64,000 nucleotides of DNA from Sedimentisphaerales bacterium. GTDB lineage: Bacteria; Planctomycetota; Phycisphaerae; Sedimentisphaerales; SM23-30. A program made the position numbers and the translations under genes. This document shows, in pieces, positions 1 through 8,446 of this stretch. Positions within the stretch are counted from its first letter, which is position 1; each line of letters begins with the position of its first letter. The stretch is from contig JAFGKT010000053.1 in assembly GCA_016928435.1 (NCBI GenBank), positions 82,464 through 146,463 of the forward strand, read 5' to 3'. The notes under the pieces are model-generated. The model searched no databases. It saw only the letters and a program-made list of their open reading frames with translations, and had not been told where the DNA came from.

Positions 1-843
1 CAAACCGCGCTGCCGTTCACCAATTAATTGACAAGGCGTATGGTTGAAAAACAACTCGCAAGTCGGCGAACCATGTATCCCCAATTTGTTCTCTAACCGC
101 CGAACCTTAACTGTCGGCCCGCGATCACAAACAAACAAACTCAAGCCCAACCCGCCGCTGCGGTCCGGTTCACTCCGAGCCAACACCAGCAGTACTTCGC
201 CGCATCCGTTGGTAATGAACCGCTTTACGCCATGCAAATACCAATCACCTTTTTCATCCTGATAGGCCCGCAGCTTTACCGCCTGCAAATCACTGCCCGC
301 GTCCGGTTCGGTTAAAACCATCGCGCCGGTCAGTTCACCCTCGGCAAAGCCCGGCAAATACTGCTGCTTGATCTCTTCGCTCGCGAAAGCGTTGATGGTC
401 TCAGCGATCCCTTGTAAACCATAAATGTTCATCAAGGCCGCGTCCGCACGCGACACAATCTCGTTGCTCATCGTGTACAGCAAGTTCGGACAGTTCAAAC
501 CGCCGTAACGGTGCGGCAATGTGAAACCCATCACTTGAGCCTGCGCCAAACACTTCAGGTTCGCTTGCGTACCCTCAGCATAAGTCACCGTACCATCAGC
601 ATTCAGTGTATTGCCTTCAAGGTCCACACCTTCAGCCCGCGGAGCGATATAATTACCGCTAGCCTCGCCGACTATCTCCAGGAGACTCTCGTAATTCTCA
701 ACAGCATCGGCAGCACTAGCTGGTGCCCAAGCATGTGTCTCGCTGTCAGAAAAATCACCTTCCATCAGCTCAGCCAGCTCGGCCATCTTGTAGTGCCGGA
801 ACAAAAACCTAATATCATCGTTATCGCTATAGAAATTCGCCAT
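1..843 (-). CDS. acyl-CoA dehydrogenase, C-terminal part outside window
   Basis: Flavin-dependent acyl-CoA dehydrogenase that passes electrons to the Etf proteins encoded just upstream. The ATG at 843 has a GAGG ribosome site six bases before it, and 281 codons read openly to the left edge, so the C-terminal domain is missing here. The visible part has an N-terminal region beginning MANFYSDNDD, the helical N-terminal domain, and the FAD/substrate middle domain with the family signature LTEPDAGSDLQ. It is the last visible gene of an etfB-etfA-acd operon (gap to etfA 39 bases). The organisation fits beta-oxidation or branched-chain acyl-CoA oxidation; the exact acyl substrate cannot be told from this part. 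Confidence 0.9.
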   Translation of the reverse strand, partial: MANFYSDNDDIRFLFRHYKMAELAELMEGDFSDSETHAWAPASAADAVENYESLLEIVGEASGNYIAPRAEGVDLEGNTLNADGTVTYAEGTQANLKCLAQAQVMGFTLPHRYGGLNCPNLLYTMSNEIVSRADAALMNIYGLQGIAETINAFASEEIKQQYLPGFAEGELTGAMVLTEPDAGSDLQAVKLRAYQDEKGDWYLHGVKRFITNGCGEVLLVLARSEPDRSGGLGLSLFVCDRGPTVKVRRLENKLGIHGSPTCELFFNHTPCQLIGERQRGL

Positions 844-882
844 GAGCGACCTCGTTACATGTTCAAATTCTTTGTAATACTG

Positions 883-1911
883 TTAGCATTTAGTCCGGAT
901 CGCTTTGGTCAATCGCGGAAGCACGTCGTTCAAATCCCCAACAATCTTGTAATGAGCTACCGAAAAAATCGGCGCGTCCGGATCGTTGTTGATCGCCACA
1001 ATCTTGGCTGCCCCAGACATCCCCGCCACGTGTTGAATCGCGCCGCTTATACCCACCGCGACATACAGCGCCGGCCGAACCGTCGTACCTGTTTGCCCCA
1101 CCTGATGATCATGATCGATAAAGCCTAAATCAACCGCCGCTCGGCTGCCGCCCGGAGCGCCGCCTAATACATTCGCTAAATCCCAGATCAGTTGGAAATT
1201 GTCTTTGCTGCCTACCCCCGCGCCGCCCGCTACAATCACACGCGAAGCCTTCAAATCAACTTTCTTCGCTGCACGATGCCGATCCAAAATCTTCACCGCT
1301 AAATCTTCCGGTGAAATCTTGACGCTCTCACGCACCACTTCGCCGGCAACCTTGCCGTTACGCGACGGCATCGCCATCACACCTTCACGCACTGTCGCCA
1401 TCTGAGGCCAACGGTCCGGATTAACAATCGTCGCGATAATATTGCCGCCAAAAGCCGGACGAACCTGCAAAAGCAAATCCTTGTGTACTTGGTCCAAACG
1501 TTTGACTTCATAATCGCCTATTTGAAGATCGGTGCAATCAGCCGTCAGACCAGCTCTCATTTTTGAAGCGACCCGCGGCGCCAAATCCCGACCAATGGCA
1601 GTCGCCCCGTAAAGAACTATCTGCGGCTTGTGCTTCTGGATCAACTCACAAAGCACTTTGGTGTAACTCACCGACTGATAATGCTCCAGCAAGTCGTCGT
1701 CCACAACATAAACCTTGTCCGCGCCGTAAGCACCTAGATCGGCACTCAACCCGGCCACACCTTTGCCCGGCAAAACCGCTGCTAACTTAACCGATAGCTT
1801 GTCCGCCAACTCGCGGCCACGCCCCAACAGCTCCAACGGAACGTCACTCAAAACGCCGTCTTCCTGCTCGGCAAATACCCAAACTTCACCTTGTCGATTT
1901 ATTTCTATCAT
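883..1911 (-). CDS. etfA: electron transfer flavoprotein alpha subunit
   Basis: Alpha subunit of the soluble EtfAB heterodimer, which carries FAD and takes electrons from acyl-CoA dehydrogenases. The 342 residues are close to the family length. The C-terminal third shows the FAD domain: VIVAGGAGVGSKDNF, GASRA-like GGSRAAVDLGF, then VGQTGTTVRPALYVAVGISG and INNDPDAPIF. The start ATG lies 3 bases after the etfB stop, so the two are translationally coupled, and acyl-CoA dehydrogenase follows. No Etf:quinone oxidoreductase is visible in the window, so the electron acceptor must be elsewhere. Confidence 0.96.
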   Translation of the reverse strand: MIEINRQGEVWVFAEQEDGVLSDVPLELLGRGRELADKLSVKLAAVLPGKGVAGLSADLGAYGADKVYVVDDDLLEHYQSVSYTKVLCELIQKHKPQIVLYGATAIGRDLAPRVASKMRAGLTADCTDLQIGDYEVKRLDQVHKDLLLQVRPAFGGNIIATIVNPDRWPQMATVREGVMAMPSRNGKVAGEVVRESVKISPEDLAVKILDRHRAAKKVDLKASRVIVAGGAGVGSKDNFQLIWDLANVLGGAPGGSRAAVDLGFIDHDHQVGQTGTTVRPALYVAVGISGAIQHVAGMSGAAKIVAINNDPDAPIFSVAHYKIVGDLNDVLPRLTKAIRTKC

Positions 1912-1914
1912 AAC

Positions 1915-2787
1915 TTAACCTATCGTATGGTCAGATATCAATTCGTGTACCATACCCCGAAGACCGTCATCGGTCGGCTCTACTTCTTTTTGTTCCGTGG
2001 CTGTCAAAACCACACTTTGAATACGATGCACTTTCGTCGGACTGCCGTCACGACCGCACCACTGCAAATCCGCTTTCAGATCATCCAAGTCCCACTGATC
2101 AATCAAAAGCCCCTTAGCTTTCAACTTCTCAGCATCAGCCGCACTGCCTCCATCTTGCTCCAGCTCAGACAAGCTCCGAGCTTTCTTATATTGCATCATC
2201 AGCCGACCGCCGGCCGGACGCGGGGTATTCGCCGTGTTCATAACCGTCAGCAGCGCCGGCAATTTCACCTGCACCTTTTCCCAACCGTTACCGACGTTTC
2301 GTTTCGCCGTCATTACCCCGTCTTCAATCGAATGCAGCTCTTCAACATAAGTAATCTGAGGTAACTCCAACTTCTCCGCGATCTGAGGCCCAACTTGAGC
2401 GGTGTCACCGTCAATCGCTTGCCGGCCGCACAATACCAAATCATAATCACCAATGTGCTTCACCGCGCAACTGAGAATGTAACTCGTCGCCAAAGTATCA
2501 CTCGCCGCGGCCCGACGGTCCGTTACCAAAACCCCTCGGTCAGCGCCACGACATAACGCCGCACGCAATACGCGACATGCAGATGGTAGGCCCATCGTCA
2601 CCACCGTTACCGTCCCGCCATAACGCTCTTTTATTTCAAGCGCCAATTCCAAAGCGTTCAGGTCTTCCGGATTAAAAATCGCCGGCAACGCCGCTCGATT
2701 CACCGTCCCGTCATCGTTCATAGCTTTGCCCGTAACCGCTTTGGTATCCGGGACTTGCTTAACTAATACAATACTATTGTACGCCAT
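1915..2787 (-). CDS. etfB: electron transfer flavoprotein beta subunit
   Basis: Beta subunit of EtfAB; holds AMP and contacts the partner dehydrogenase. The N-terminus reads MAYNSIVLVKQVPDTKAV, typical of EtfB, followed by the conserved NPEDLNALELAL and the signature region with DYDLVLCGRQAIDGDTAQVGP. At 290 residues it is slightly longer than many EtfB proteins, with the extra sequence at the C-terminus. A CGGAG ribosome site lies nine bases before the ATG. It is the first gene of the etfB-etfA-acd operon, behind a good sigma70-like promoter (2822-2850). Confidence 0.95.
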   Translation of the reverse strand: MAYNSIVLVKQVPDTKAVTGKAMNDDGTVNRAALPAIFNPEDLNALELALEIKERYGGTVTVVTMGLPSACRVLRAALCRGADRGVLVTDRRAAASDTLATSYILSCAVKHIGDYDLVLCGRQAIDGDTAQVGPQIAEKLELPQITYVEELHSIEDGVMTAKRNVGNGWEKVQVKLPALLTVMNTANTPRPAGGRLMMQYKKARSLSELEQDGGSAADAEKLKAKGLLIDQWDLDDLKADLQWCGRDGSPTKVHRIQSVVLTATEQKEVEPTDDGLRGMVHELISDHTIG

Positions 2788-2821
2788 TATGTTTACTCCG
2801 ATTTATCTTGCAAAACGTTGG

Positions 2822-2850
2822 AGTGTAGAGCATCCCAGCCACAATGTCAA
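2822..2850 (-). promoter_or_regulatory. sigma70-like promoter of etfBA-acd
   Basis: On the - strand TTGACA (2850-2845), a 17-base spacer and TACACT (2827-2822) form a near-consensus promoter. The predicted start near 2815 leaves a leader of about 28 bases before the etfB ATG at 2787. Position and spacing are seen; activity is inferred. Confidence 0.6.
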
Positions 2851-3022
2851 TCCCCCGTAAACAACAACGAGACAACTTCCCCCTAACGCCATCATCTGCC
2901 CCGCTAACCTATGCCGGTAACGCCGCAACCCCCATTCAGCAGAATATTTACCCCAACACAAACTCTACATCCATTATCCAAATGCACCGCCGCCCAATGT
3001 ATGTTACCTAACCACACACCAA

Positions 3023-4141
3023 CTAAGGCAACTCCGCCAAAAATTCCGCGTTCGACGGATGCTTTTTCAACGCCTTTAGCAGCATCTCAACATCTTGGCC
3101 CGGAGGCATGCCGCTCAAATGACGACGCAAACGGAATATCTTCTCCAGTGCGTCTTTACCTATTAATAGTTCTTCCTTGCGCGTTCCCGACTGCTGAATG
3201 TCAATCGCCGGCCAAATCCGCCGATTCGCCAACTGCCTATCCAGCACCAATTCCATATTGCCGGTGCCTTTGAATTCTTGGAATATCACCTCGTCCATCC
3301 GGCTGCCCGTATCGATCAACGCCGTCGCGATGATAGTCAAAGAACCGCCATTTTCCGCTTTACGAGCGCTGCCGAACAACTGCTTCGGTAACTGCAACGC
3401 TCTAATATCAACCCCGCCGCTCATTGTTCTGCCGCTCGACTTTATCCAACTGTTAAACGCCCGCCCCAAACGCGTTATCGAGTCCATCAGAACCACTACA
3501 TCTTGCCCGAACTCCATCAAACGTTTCACGCGTTCCAGCGCCAAACGAGCCGTTCGTACATGACTATCCACCCCTTTGTCATTCGATGACGCTATTACCT
3601 CCCCTTCGATGTTCCGACGCATATCCGTCACTTCTTCAGGCCGCTCGTCAATAAGCAAAACCATCAAATGCACTTCCGGATTATTCGTCGCGATACCATG
3701 CGCTATTTGCTGCAATAGCACTGTTTTGCCCGTACGAGGCGGCGCCACAATCAAACCGCGCTGTCCTTTGCCGATCGGCGTCAACAAATCAATAACACGA
3801 GGCCCCAAAGGTTCCGCCCCCGTCTCCAAACGCAAATGCTCCTGTGGATCAACCACCAGAAACTCATCAAAATCCTCAACGTCCAAATAGTCATCAATGT
3901 CTTGATCGTTAACCCGAGCAATTTTAGTAACGTTTGGCCCAGGCCCACGCTTGCCCTTGGCGACACCTTCAACCATCAAGCCCGGACGTAAACCGTACTT
4001 GTCAATCACATCCTGGCCCACATACGGATCGTTAGGCTTAACCAAATAACTCATCGTGACCTGACGCAAAAAACCATGCCCTTTGTCCACAACCTCCAGC
4101 AGGCCTTTTACTTCTGTCTCTGTATTCTTATCCGCTCCCAT
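3023..4141 (-). CDS. rho: transcription termination factor Rho
   Basis: Hexameric RNA helicase that terminates transcription. The ATG at 4141 is chosen because AGGAG sits four bases before it; a TTG at 4159 would add six residues without such a site. The 372 residues carry a short RNA-binding OB domain (about 10-90, with GHGFLR and YVGQDVIDKYGLRPG), Walker A APPRTGKT near 138-145, Walker B LMVLLIDERPEEVTDM, the Q-loop/R-loop region with DSITRLGRAFN and GGVDIRALQLPKQLFGSARKAENGGSLT, and the C-terminal GMPPGQDVEMLLKALKKHPSN. It is shorter than the usual ~420 because it lacks the N-terminal helical extension. It stands as a single gene between the etf operon and the folate genes. Confidence 0.97.
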   Translation of the reverse strand: MGADKNTETEVKGLLEVVDKGHGFLRQVTMSYLVKPNDPYVGQDVIDKYGLRPGLMVEGVAKGKRGPGPNVTKIARVNDQDIDDYLDVEDFDEFLVVDPQEHLRLETGAEPLGPRVIDLLTPIGKGQRGLIVAPPRTGKTVLLQQIAHGIATNNPEVHLMVLLIDERPEEVTDMRRNIEGEVIASSNDKGVDSHVRTARLALERVKRLMEFGQDVVVLMDSITRLGRAFNSWIKSSGRTMSGGVDIRALQLPKQLFGSARKAENGGSLTIIATALIDTGSRMDEVIFQEFKGTGNMELVLDRQLANRRIWPAIDIQQSGTRKEELLIGKDALEKIFRLRRHLSGMPPGQDVEMLLKALKKHPSNAEFLAELP

Positions 4142-4348
4142 AAAACTCCTAAATTCCAACCCAAGAATTTCCCGCCACTGTGCGACTCAACGCACAAACA
4201 CTCTTTTGGACACAAATACGGATACCCCCGCTGCGATAACGCGTATCACTGGATATCCCCAAAAAACCACTCTAGCCTATAATGCCCCTATACGTCAAGC
4301 CCTTATTTGACAATCCGCTCAGATTTCCCCAACACACCTTCCGTGCCC

Positions 4349-4385
4349 AAAAAAAAAGACCGCCCAACCATATGGCCGGACGATC
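4349..4385 (-). terminator. intrinsic terminator of the methyltransferase gene
   Basis: Inverted repeat arms 4372-4385 and 4358-4371 form a 14-pair stem in the - strand RNA, where all four imperfect pairs become G-U wobbles, followed by nine U (A run at 4349-4357 on the + strand). It lies about 55 bases past the stop at 4440. The same stem on a + strand RNA would have four A-C mismatches, so the - strand is clearly the functional one. Confidence 0.8.
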
Positions 4386-4439
4386 TAATATCACCAATAT
4401 CGCCCCCCTTGCAATACACCTTAAACAACTACCCACCAA

Positions 4440-5387
4440 CTACTTACGGCTATTGCTGCAAAACTCGCCCATCACCATCATCGCCTTCATGCTCGCGTCC
4501 GCCGAACCGTCTTGCAGGGCGAAAGCCTCCACCAATTCCATTAATTCCGCGTCCGCGTCCGTTTCGCCGTAATGGTGCATTACGTTCACAATCCCCGCGT
4601 CCAACCCGTATTCCTTGGCCTTGGCTACATACGCCCGGCAGACCCCGATCTTACGAGCCGGCAAATCCCGAACACTGTTCGAAACGCCCAGCGAACAATG
4701 GCAATCCTTCATCTCCGGATCCGATTTTATCTTCTTGATCGCTTCAAATGCGCGATAAGTAAAGCTCGGCGTCCCCGGAGTCAAAGGCATGTCAATCGCC
4801 AACGGATATGTCGTCGTATCAAAGAAAATATCTTCCGCCGCGAAACCATGTTCCATCGCCCCACGAAAAATACGCTTCGCTAAACCATATAGCGTATCCG
4901 CTGATGCTTCATCCGCTTTACCTTCTTCATCCACCAACATCCCCACCACCTTAAACGCGTGTTTCGCTCGCCAAGGCAGCAACGTACTCATCGTCGTGGT
5001 CTTCACCGAATTCACCAAAGGCATCGCGATATCACTCGGCGCGTCTTGGTACCACTGCTCCAACCCCGCCTTTAATACATTCACATCACTGCTGTCAATG
5101 CATGCCGGCACACCGCTGCCGTGTTGTCGCACCAACTTCACGTATTCCTTCATCAAATCCACCGCCAACTGCGGATCCGTTTCGCCAAAAGCGTCAACAT
5201 TGATCGCGATAAAGTCCGCGCCGTTGGCAACCTGGTCCACAATCAAAGACACCAAATAATCCAACGGTTCACTTTTTTCCGTATACGCCCCTTCTCCTTT
5301 GGCGACCAAATCCTTCATCGCCGCGCCGCTCTTAGGTATGCTCGCGTGAACGCTCTCGCCGATCTGAATCAAATACTTATCTGCCAT
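4440..5387 (-). CDS. methyltetrahydrofolate-type pterin-binding methyltransferase (AcsE/MetH-domain-like)
   Basis: TIM-barrel protein of the pterin-binding family that includes methyl-H4folate:corrinoid methyltransferases (AcsE) and the folate domain of MetH. From the ATG at 5387 (AAGGGA nine bases upstream; a second ATG two codons earlier is possible) it has 315 residues. Markers in AcsE order are IQIGESVHASIPKSG, the Asn/Asp strand AINVDAFGE, CIDSSDVNVLKAGL, PLVNSVKTTTM and SLGVSNSVRDLPARKIGVCRAY; the Asn residues of the last two blocks are those expected to touch the pterin. A paralogous domain is fused to MetF/MetV in the gene just upstream, so it likely acts in the methyl branch of one-carbon metabolism. 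No corrinoid protein or CO dehydrogenase gene is visible, so the methyl acceptor is unknown. Confidence 0.75.
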   Translation of the reverse strand: MADKYLIQIGESVHASIPKSGAAMKDLVAKGEGAYTEKSEPLDYLVSLIVDQVANGADFIAINVDAFGETDPQLAVDLMKEYVKLVRQHGSGVPACIDSSDVNVLKAGLEQWYQDAPSDIAMPLVNSVKTTTMSTLLPWRAKHAFKVVGMLVDEEGKADEASADTLYGLAKRIFRGAMEHGFAAEDIFFDTTTYPLAIDMPLTPGTPSFTYRAFEAIKKIKSDPEMKDCHCSLGVSNSVRDLPARKIGVCRAYVAKAKEYGLDAGIVNVMHHYGETDADAELMELVEAFALQDGSADASMKAMMVMGEFCSNSRK

Positions 5388-5513
5388 AATCATAGTCCCT
5401 TCATTTATCGCCAAAATGACACGTCCACCATAACCTCGCGACATGCCGAACAACCTTGCCAGACCGCTTAGAGCGATTCAAAAAAACACCCAGCGCCTGT
5501 AATACTCGACAAA

Positions 5514-5544
5514 TTAGCCCCCTGACCTGTCAGGGGGTTTTAAC
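5514..5544 (+). repeat. TTAG hairpin element 1 (TGAC class)
   Basis: TTAG, stem CCCCCTGAC/GTCAGGGGG, then TTTTAAC. The T run reads along the + strand although both neighbouring genes (5633-8059 and 4440-5387) are on the - strand. It lies 127 bases upstream of the methyltransferase start. First of 15 same-orientation members in the window. Confidence 0.85.
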
Positions 5545-5632
5545 TCGATGCTGCAATAACCCGCAATCAATTCCAACCAAAACAATTATAACCGCCCCTC
5601 AACTCTGCGCCAAGACCGCAAAAATGGCCGCC

Positions 5633-8059
5633 TCACCGTTTCGCCTTCTGATTCGCATTACAAAACGCCGTGACCAATTCCGTCGCCCGTTGCTTCGCTG
5701 CCGGACCGCCGTCCTGCTTGGCCAGCGCATCAACCAACGCCACTAAGTCCTCCGCCGGCGCCGTCAAACCATAGTCCAATGTCGTATCCGCTTTGATACT
5801 GTCAACACCATATTCCTGAGCCTTGGCCACATAAGCCCGCCCAATCCCAATCGATCGGCCCGGTGCCTTCATCGCGCTGTCCACCACCCCAACCATCAGA
5901 TGCATGCCCTTGGTCCGTCGGTCATGCTTAAGTCTGCGCACCGCCTCAAATGTGTCATGCGTCTTACTCGCTTGACCATTTTCGCCTACTGTATCTTCCA
6001 TTAAAGGCGTCACCGGAACTTCCAAAAACACCTTCGCTTGGGACATATCCTGCGATTGCGTCGCAGCCAATACTTCTTCAGCTTCACTGCGCAAATCCGC
6101 CGCGTTCTTGGCCCAACCAAACGCTGCGCCAAACTCCCCTAACGCACGCCAACTCGCTAACTGCCCCAACATTTCCGCCGAAGCGATCTTCACCAAAGGC
6201 GCATCCTTCACCTTGTCAGCAGCGAACCACGCCTTCAACCCCGCTTCTATCACCGCCTCATGTACACTGTCAATATAAACAGGGACACCCATGCCGTACT
6301 TGGCCGTCAAACCCGCCATAAAACCTATCAACGCTACACCCTGTTCCATATCCGAATCAGCGAACTTATCAATATTAACCGCGATATAATTCGCGCCGTG
6401 CTTGGCTTGACTGGAGATCAACGAAACCAAATACGCTCCCGCCCCTTTGTTCACATCCGCGTTCTCCAAACCTTTTTCCAACAACTCCGCTAGCGCGCCG
6501 CCTACCGTCGGTATGTGCCCGTGAATCTTATCGCCGATCTGCACCAGCTCAACCTTGTGGCAATGGTCCCGACCAAAAAAGTTATTCAAAATCGATGACG
6601 TTCCCTGCAACTGCGGATTACGCTTACAGTTAATCCGACCCGCCAATTTCTCCAATCCCTTAGCCCCTTCACTCGCAGCACTATTATAAATCAACTCACC
6701 CACACATCGAATATCTTCATTGTTGCCGCACGTACCGTCCGGGTTCGCGTCGCCGCATGGCGCATTAGCTAACCCCTTCTCACAACGCCCTATTGTACAC
6801 AGACTAAAATTCTCCTGCAAAAAACAATCACCGCATTCTTCGCAATTGAATAGCAACGTCTTCATCGGCTTTTCAAAAAACGCATGGAACAATTTCGTCC
6901 ACGCCCCCTTGCCTTGCCGCATACCTTTGCTCAACCCAAACAACCCTTTGACCAGCCAGCGTATCCCTTTGCCCGGCTCAAACAACATATAATGGAACAA
7001 ATTGAAATTAACCTTGCTCCATTTTTTCCAAGGCCGAGATAATTTACGCCGCTGCCCCTTCTCGTCATACAAATACCAACCACCCGAAACGCCAAACGCC
7101 AAATTCTCTTTATGCTCCCGCCAATTATTGCCAATCGCGTCAGCCTTCTGCAAAATCTCCACCAACATATCAAAATCAAATATCCCCCCGACATCCACCC
7201 CCGCATATCCCAAATCCTTATACATCGCCACTTGCTGCGCCGCTCGTTCCAAATGTTCTGCCGGGCTCTCAGTTTGCAGCTTCTCAAACAACTCCTTCGT
7301 CACCACACAACCAGGCAACTTGCCCTCATACATCAAACGCGGCGCAGGCGTCATCGTCGTCAGAAAATAAACATTACCCAATACCGGCACATCTAACCCC
7401 TCTTCCGCCATATACCGCGCCAGCTCCTCACTCTTGCGCCAATCCCAACCCAACTGCGTCATCAAACAATCCGCCCCCACCTTAAGCTTCTTCGCCATCT
7501 TATAGTACTGCTGCATCTGCGACGCTTCGGTGTACTTAAACTGCGACACCGCCGCAGCCACATAAAACTGATGCACCTTATCAAACTCACCCGCCTTGGC
7601 TTTGCCAAACGCCGCGTAGTTCATCTCCTTGATAAACTCGATCAAACCAATCGAGTCCACCTCGAACACCCCCTGACTAGTCGCCGGCTTGTCACCCGTC
7701 AAAGCCAACACCGACTCCAACCCCAACTTCCGCATACCCACCAAGTAAGTCTCGATCGCGTCCAGATTATGGTCCTTCGCCGTCACATGCGGTATCACAT
7801 CCAGATCACCCCACAAACCTTTCTGTTGCAGCACTGAATAAATATCCACCGGACTCATGCTCGCCACCCCCCCCGGACTCTGCGGTATCGTAACCCCCGC
7901 CAGCTCCATCCCCGCCGGAATCTGATCCCGCTTTTCAGCATACCCCGCCAAAAACTTCTCAAAGTTAACAATGTTATGGCCAGGCAACGGCACAAACTCC
8001 GCCGTCACCACAAACTTATCACCCGCCCCAAGCAGCTCTCGTAAACGCTTCTGACCCAT
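5633..8059 (-). CDS. MetF-MetV-pterin-binding domain fusion (methylenetetrahydrofolate reductase type)
   Basis: Three-part protein of one-carbon metabolism. The ATG at 8059 (GGAAGG site seven bases upstream) is preferred to the ATG at 8074, which lacks one; this gives 808 residues. Residues ~1-340 are a MetF/MTHFR barrel (FVVTAEFVPLPGHN, VIPHVTAKDHNLD, LALTGDKP, VLGNVYFLTTMTPAPRLM). Residues ~360-500 are the Cys-rich MTHFR C-terminal/MetV domain (CEECGDCFLQ, CEKGLANAPCGDA, CVGELIYN) that in acetogens partners MetF. Residues ~505-800 are a pterin-binding barrel paralogous to the next gene (VQIGDKIHGHIP, AVNIDKFADSD, YIDSVHEAVIEAG), but the Asn-bearing blocks are changed (VKIASAEM for VNSVKT; MVGVVDSAMK for SLGVSNSVRD). 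The first two domains are probably active; the third may be a structural or regulatory relic. Confidence 0.85.
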   Translation of the reverse strand: MGQKRLRELLGAGDKFVVTAEFVPLPGHNIVNFEKFLAGYAEKRDQIPAGMELAGVTIPQSPGGVASMSPVDIYSVLQQKGLWGDLDVIPHVTAKDHNLDAIETYLVGMRKLGLESVLALTGDKPATSQGVFEVDSIGLIEFIKEMNYAAFGKAKAGEFDKVHQFYVAAAVSQFKYTEASQMQQYYKMAKKLKVGADCLMTQLGWDWRKSEELARYMAEEGLDVPVLGNVYFLTTMTPAPRLMYEGKLPGCVVTKELFEKLQTESPAEHLERAAQQVAMYKDLGYAGVDVGGIFDFDMLVEILQKADAIGNNWREHKENLAFGVSGGWYLYDEKGQRRKLSRPWKKWSKVNFNLFHYMLFEPGKGIRWLVKGLFGLSKGMRQGKGAWTKLFHAFFEKPMKTLLFNCEECGDCFLQENFSLCTIGRCEKGLANAPCGDANPDGTCGNNEDIRCVGELIYNSAASEGAKGLEKLAGRINCKRNPQLQGTSSILNNFFGRDHCHKVELVQIGDKIHGHIPTVGGALAELLEKGLENADVNKGAGAYLVSLISSQAKHGANYIAVNIDKFADSDMEQGVALIGFMAGLTAKYGMGVPVYIDSVHEAVIEAGLKAWFAADKVKDAPLVKIASAEMLGQLASWRALGEFGAAFGWAKNAADLRSEAEEVLAATQSQDMSQAKVFLEVPVTPLMEDTVGENGQASKTHDTFEAVRRLKHDRRTKGMHLMVGVVDSAMKAPGRSIGIGRAYVAKAQEYGVDSIKADTTLDYGLTAPAEDLVALVDALAKQDGGPAAKQRATELVTAFCNANQKAKR

Positions 8060-8206
8060 AGCCAAACCTTCCATATTATGCCAATAATCTCAGCTTCACT
8101 ACGCCCGCGATCCAGCAGACAGCCTTCCGCGCCTGGCCCCCTCGAAAAATCAACACAACAGATCTTGCCCAATACCTTACTTATCCCTCACCATCATTTA
8201 AAATTC

Positions 8207-8222
8207 TGTGATATTCGTCACA
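8207..8222. promoter_or_regulatory. CRP/FNR-family operator candidate
   Basis: The sequence TGTGA (8207-8211), six bases, TCACA (8218-8222) matches the consensus half-sites and spacing of CRP-family regulators exactly. It sits in the 387-base divergent gap between the MetF fusion (-) and the nfeD operon (+), about 80 bases upstream of the -35 of the + promoter. No regulator of this family is encoded in the window. Confidence 0.5.
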
Positions 8223-8301
8223 CCTCTAGCCCCCCCATACCAACCACCATCGACCGACCGCCGGCTCCCCAATTGAACCCACCCCCAGCGCTTATTTACT
8301 C

Positions 8302-8330
8302 TTGCCCAGCCCCACACAAGGCCTTAAAAT
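8302..8330 (+). promoter_or_regulatory. sigma70-like promoter of the nfeD-nfeD-floA operon
   Basis: TTGCCC (8302-8307), 17-base spacer, TAAAAT (8325-8330). Start predicted near 8337, giving a leader of about 110 bases. The rest of the gap 8060-8446 shows no convincing gene; the only other signal is the operator at 8207-8222. Confidence 0.6.
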
Positions 8331-8446
8331 AGACATACAGAGTTTAAAGCCAAAAAGTTCAATCGAGCCCAAGAAGCCAACTCCGCTTCAAAAACTCCCG
8401 ATTGCGCCCAACTTTTGGCAGCGGCGAAAATACCAGAGGGTCGCCC

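Noticed and set aside
511..1128. 205-codon + strand frame across the acd-etfA junction
   Set aside because: Antisense to two clearly identified genes; no family features.
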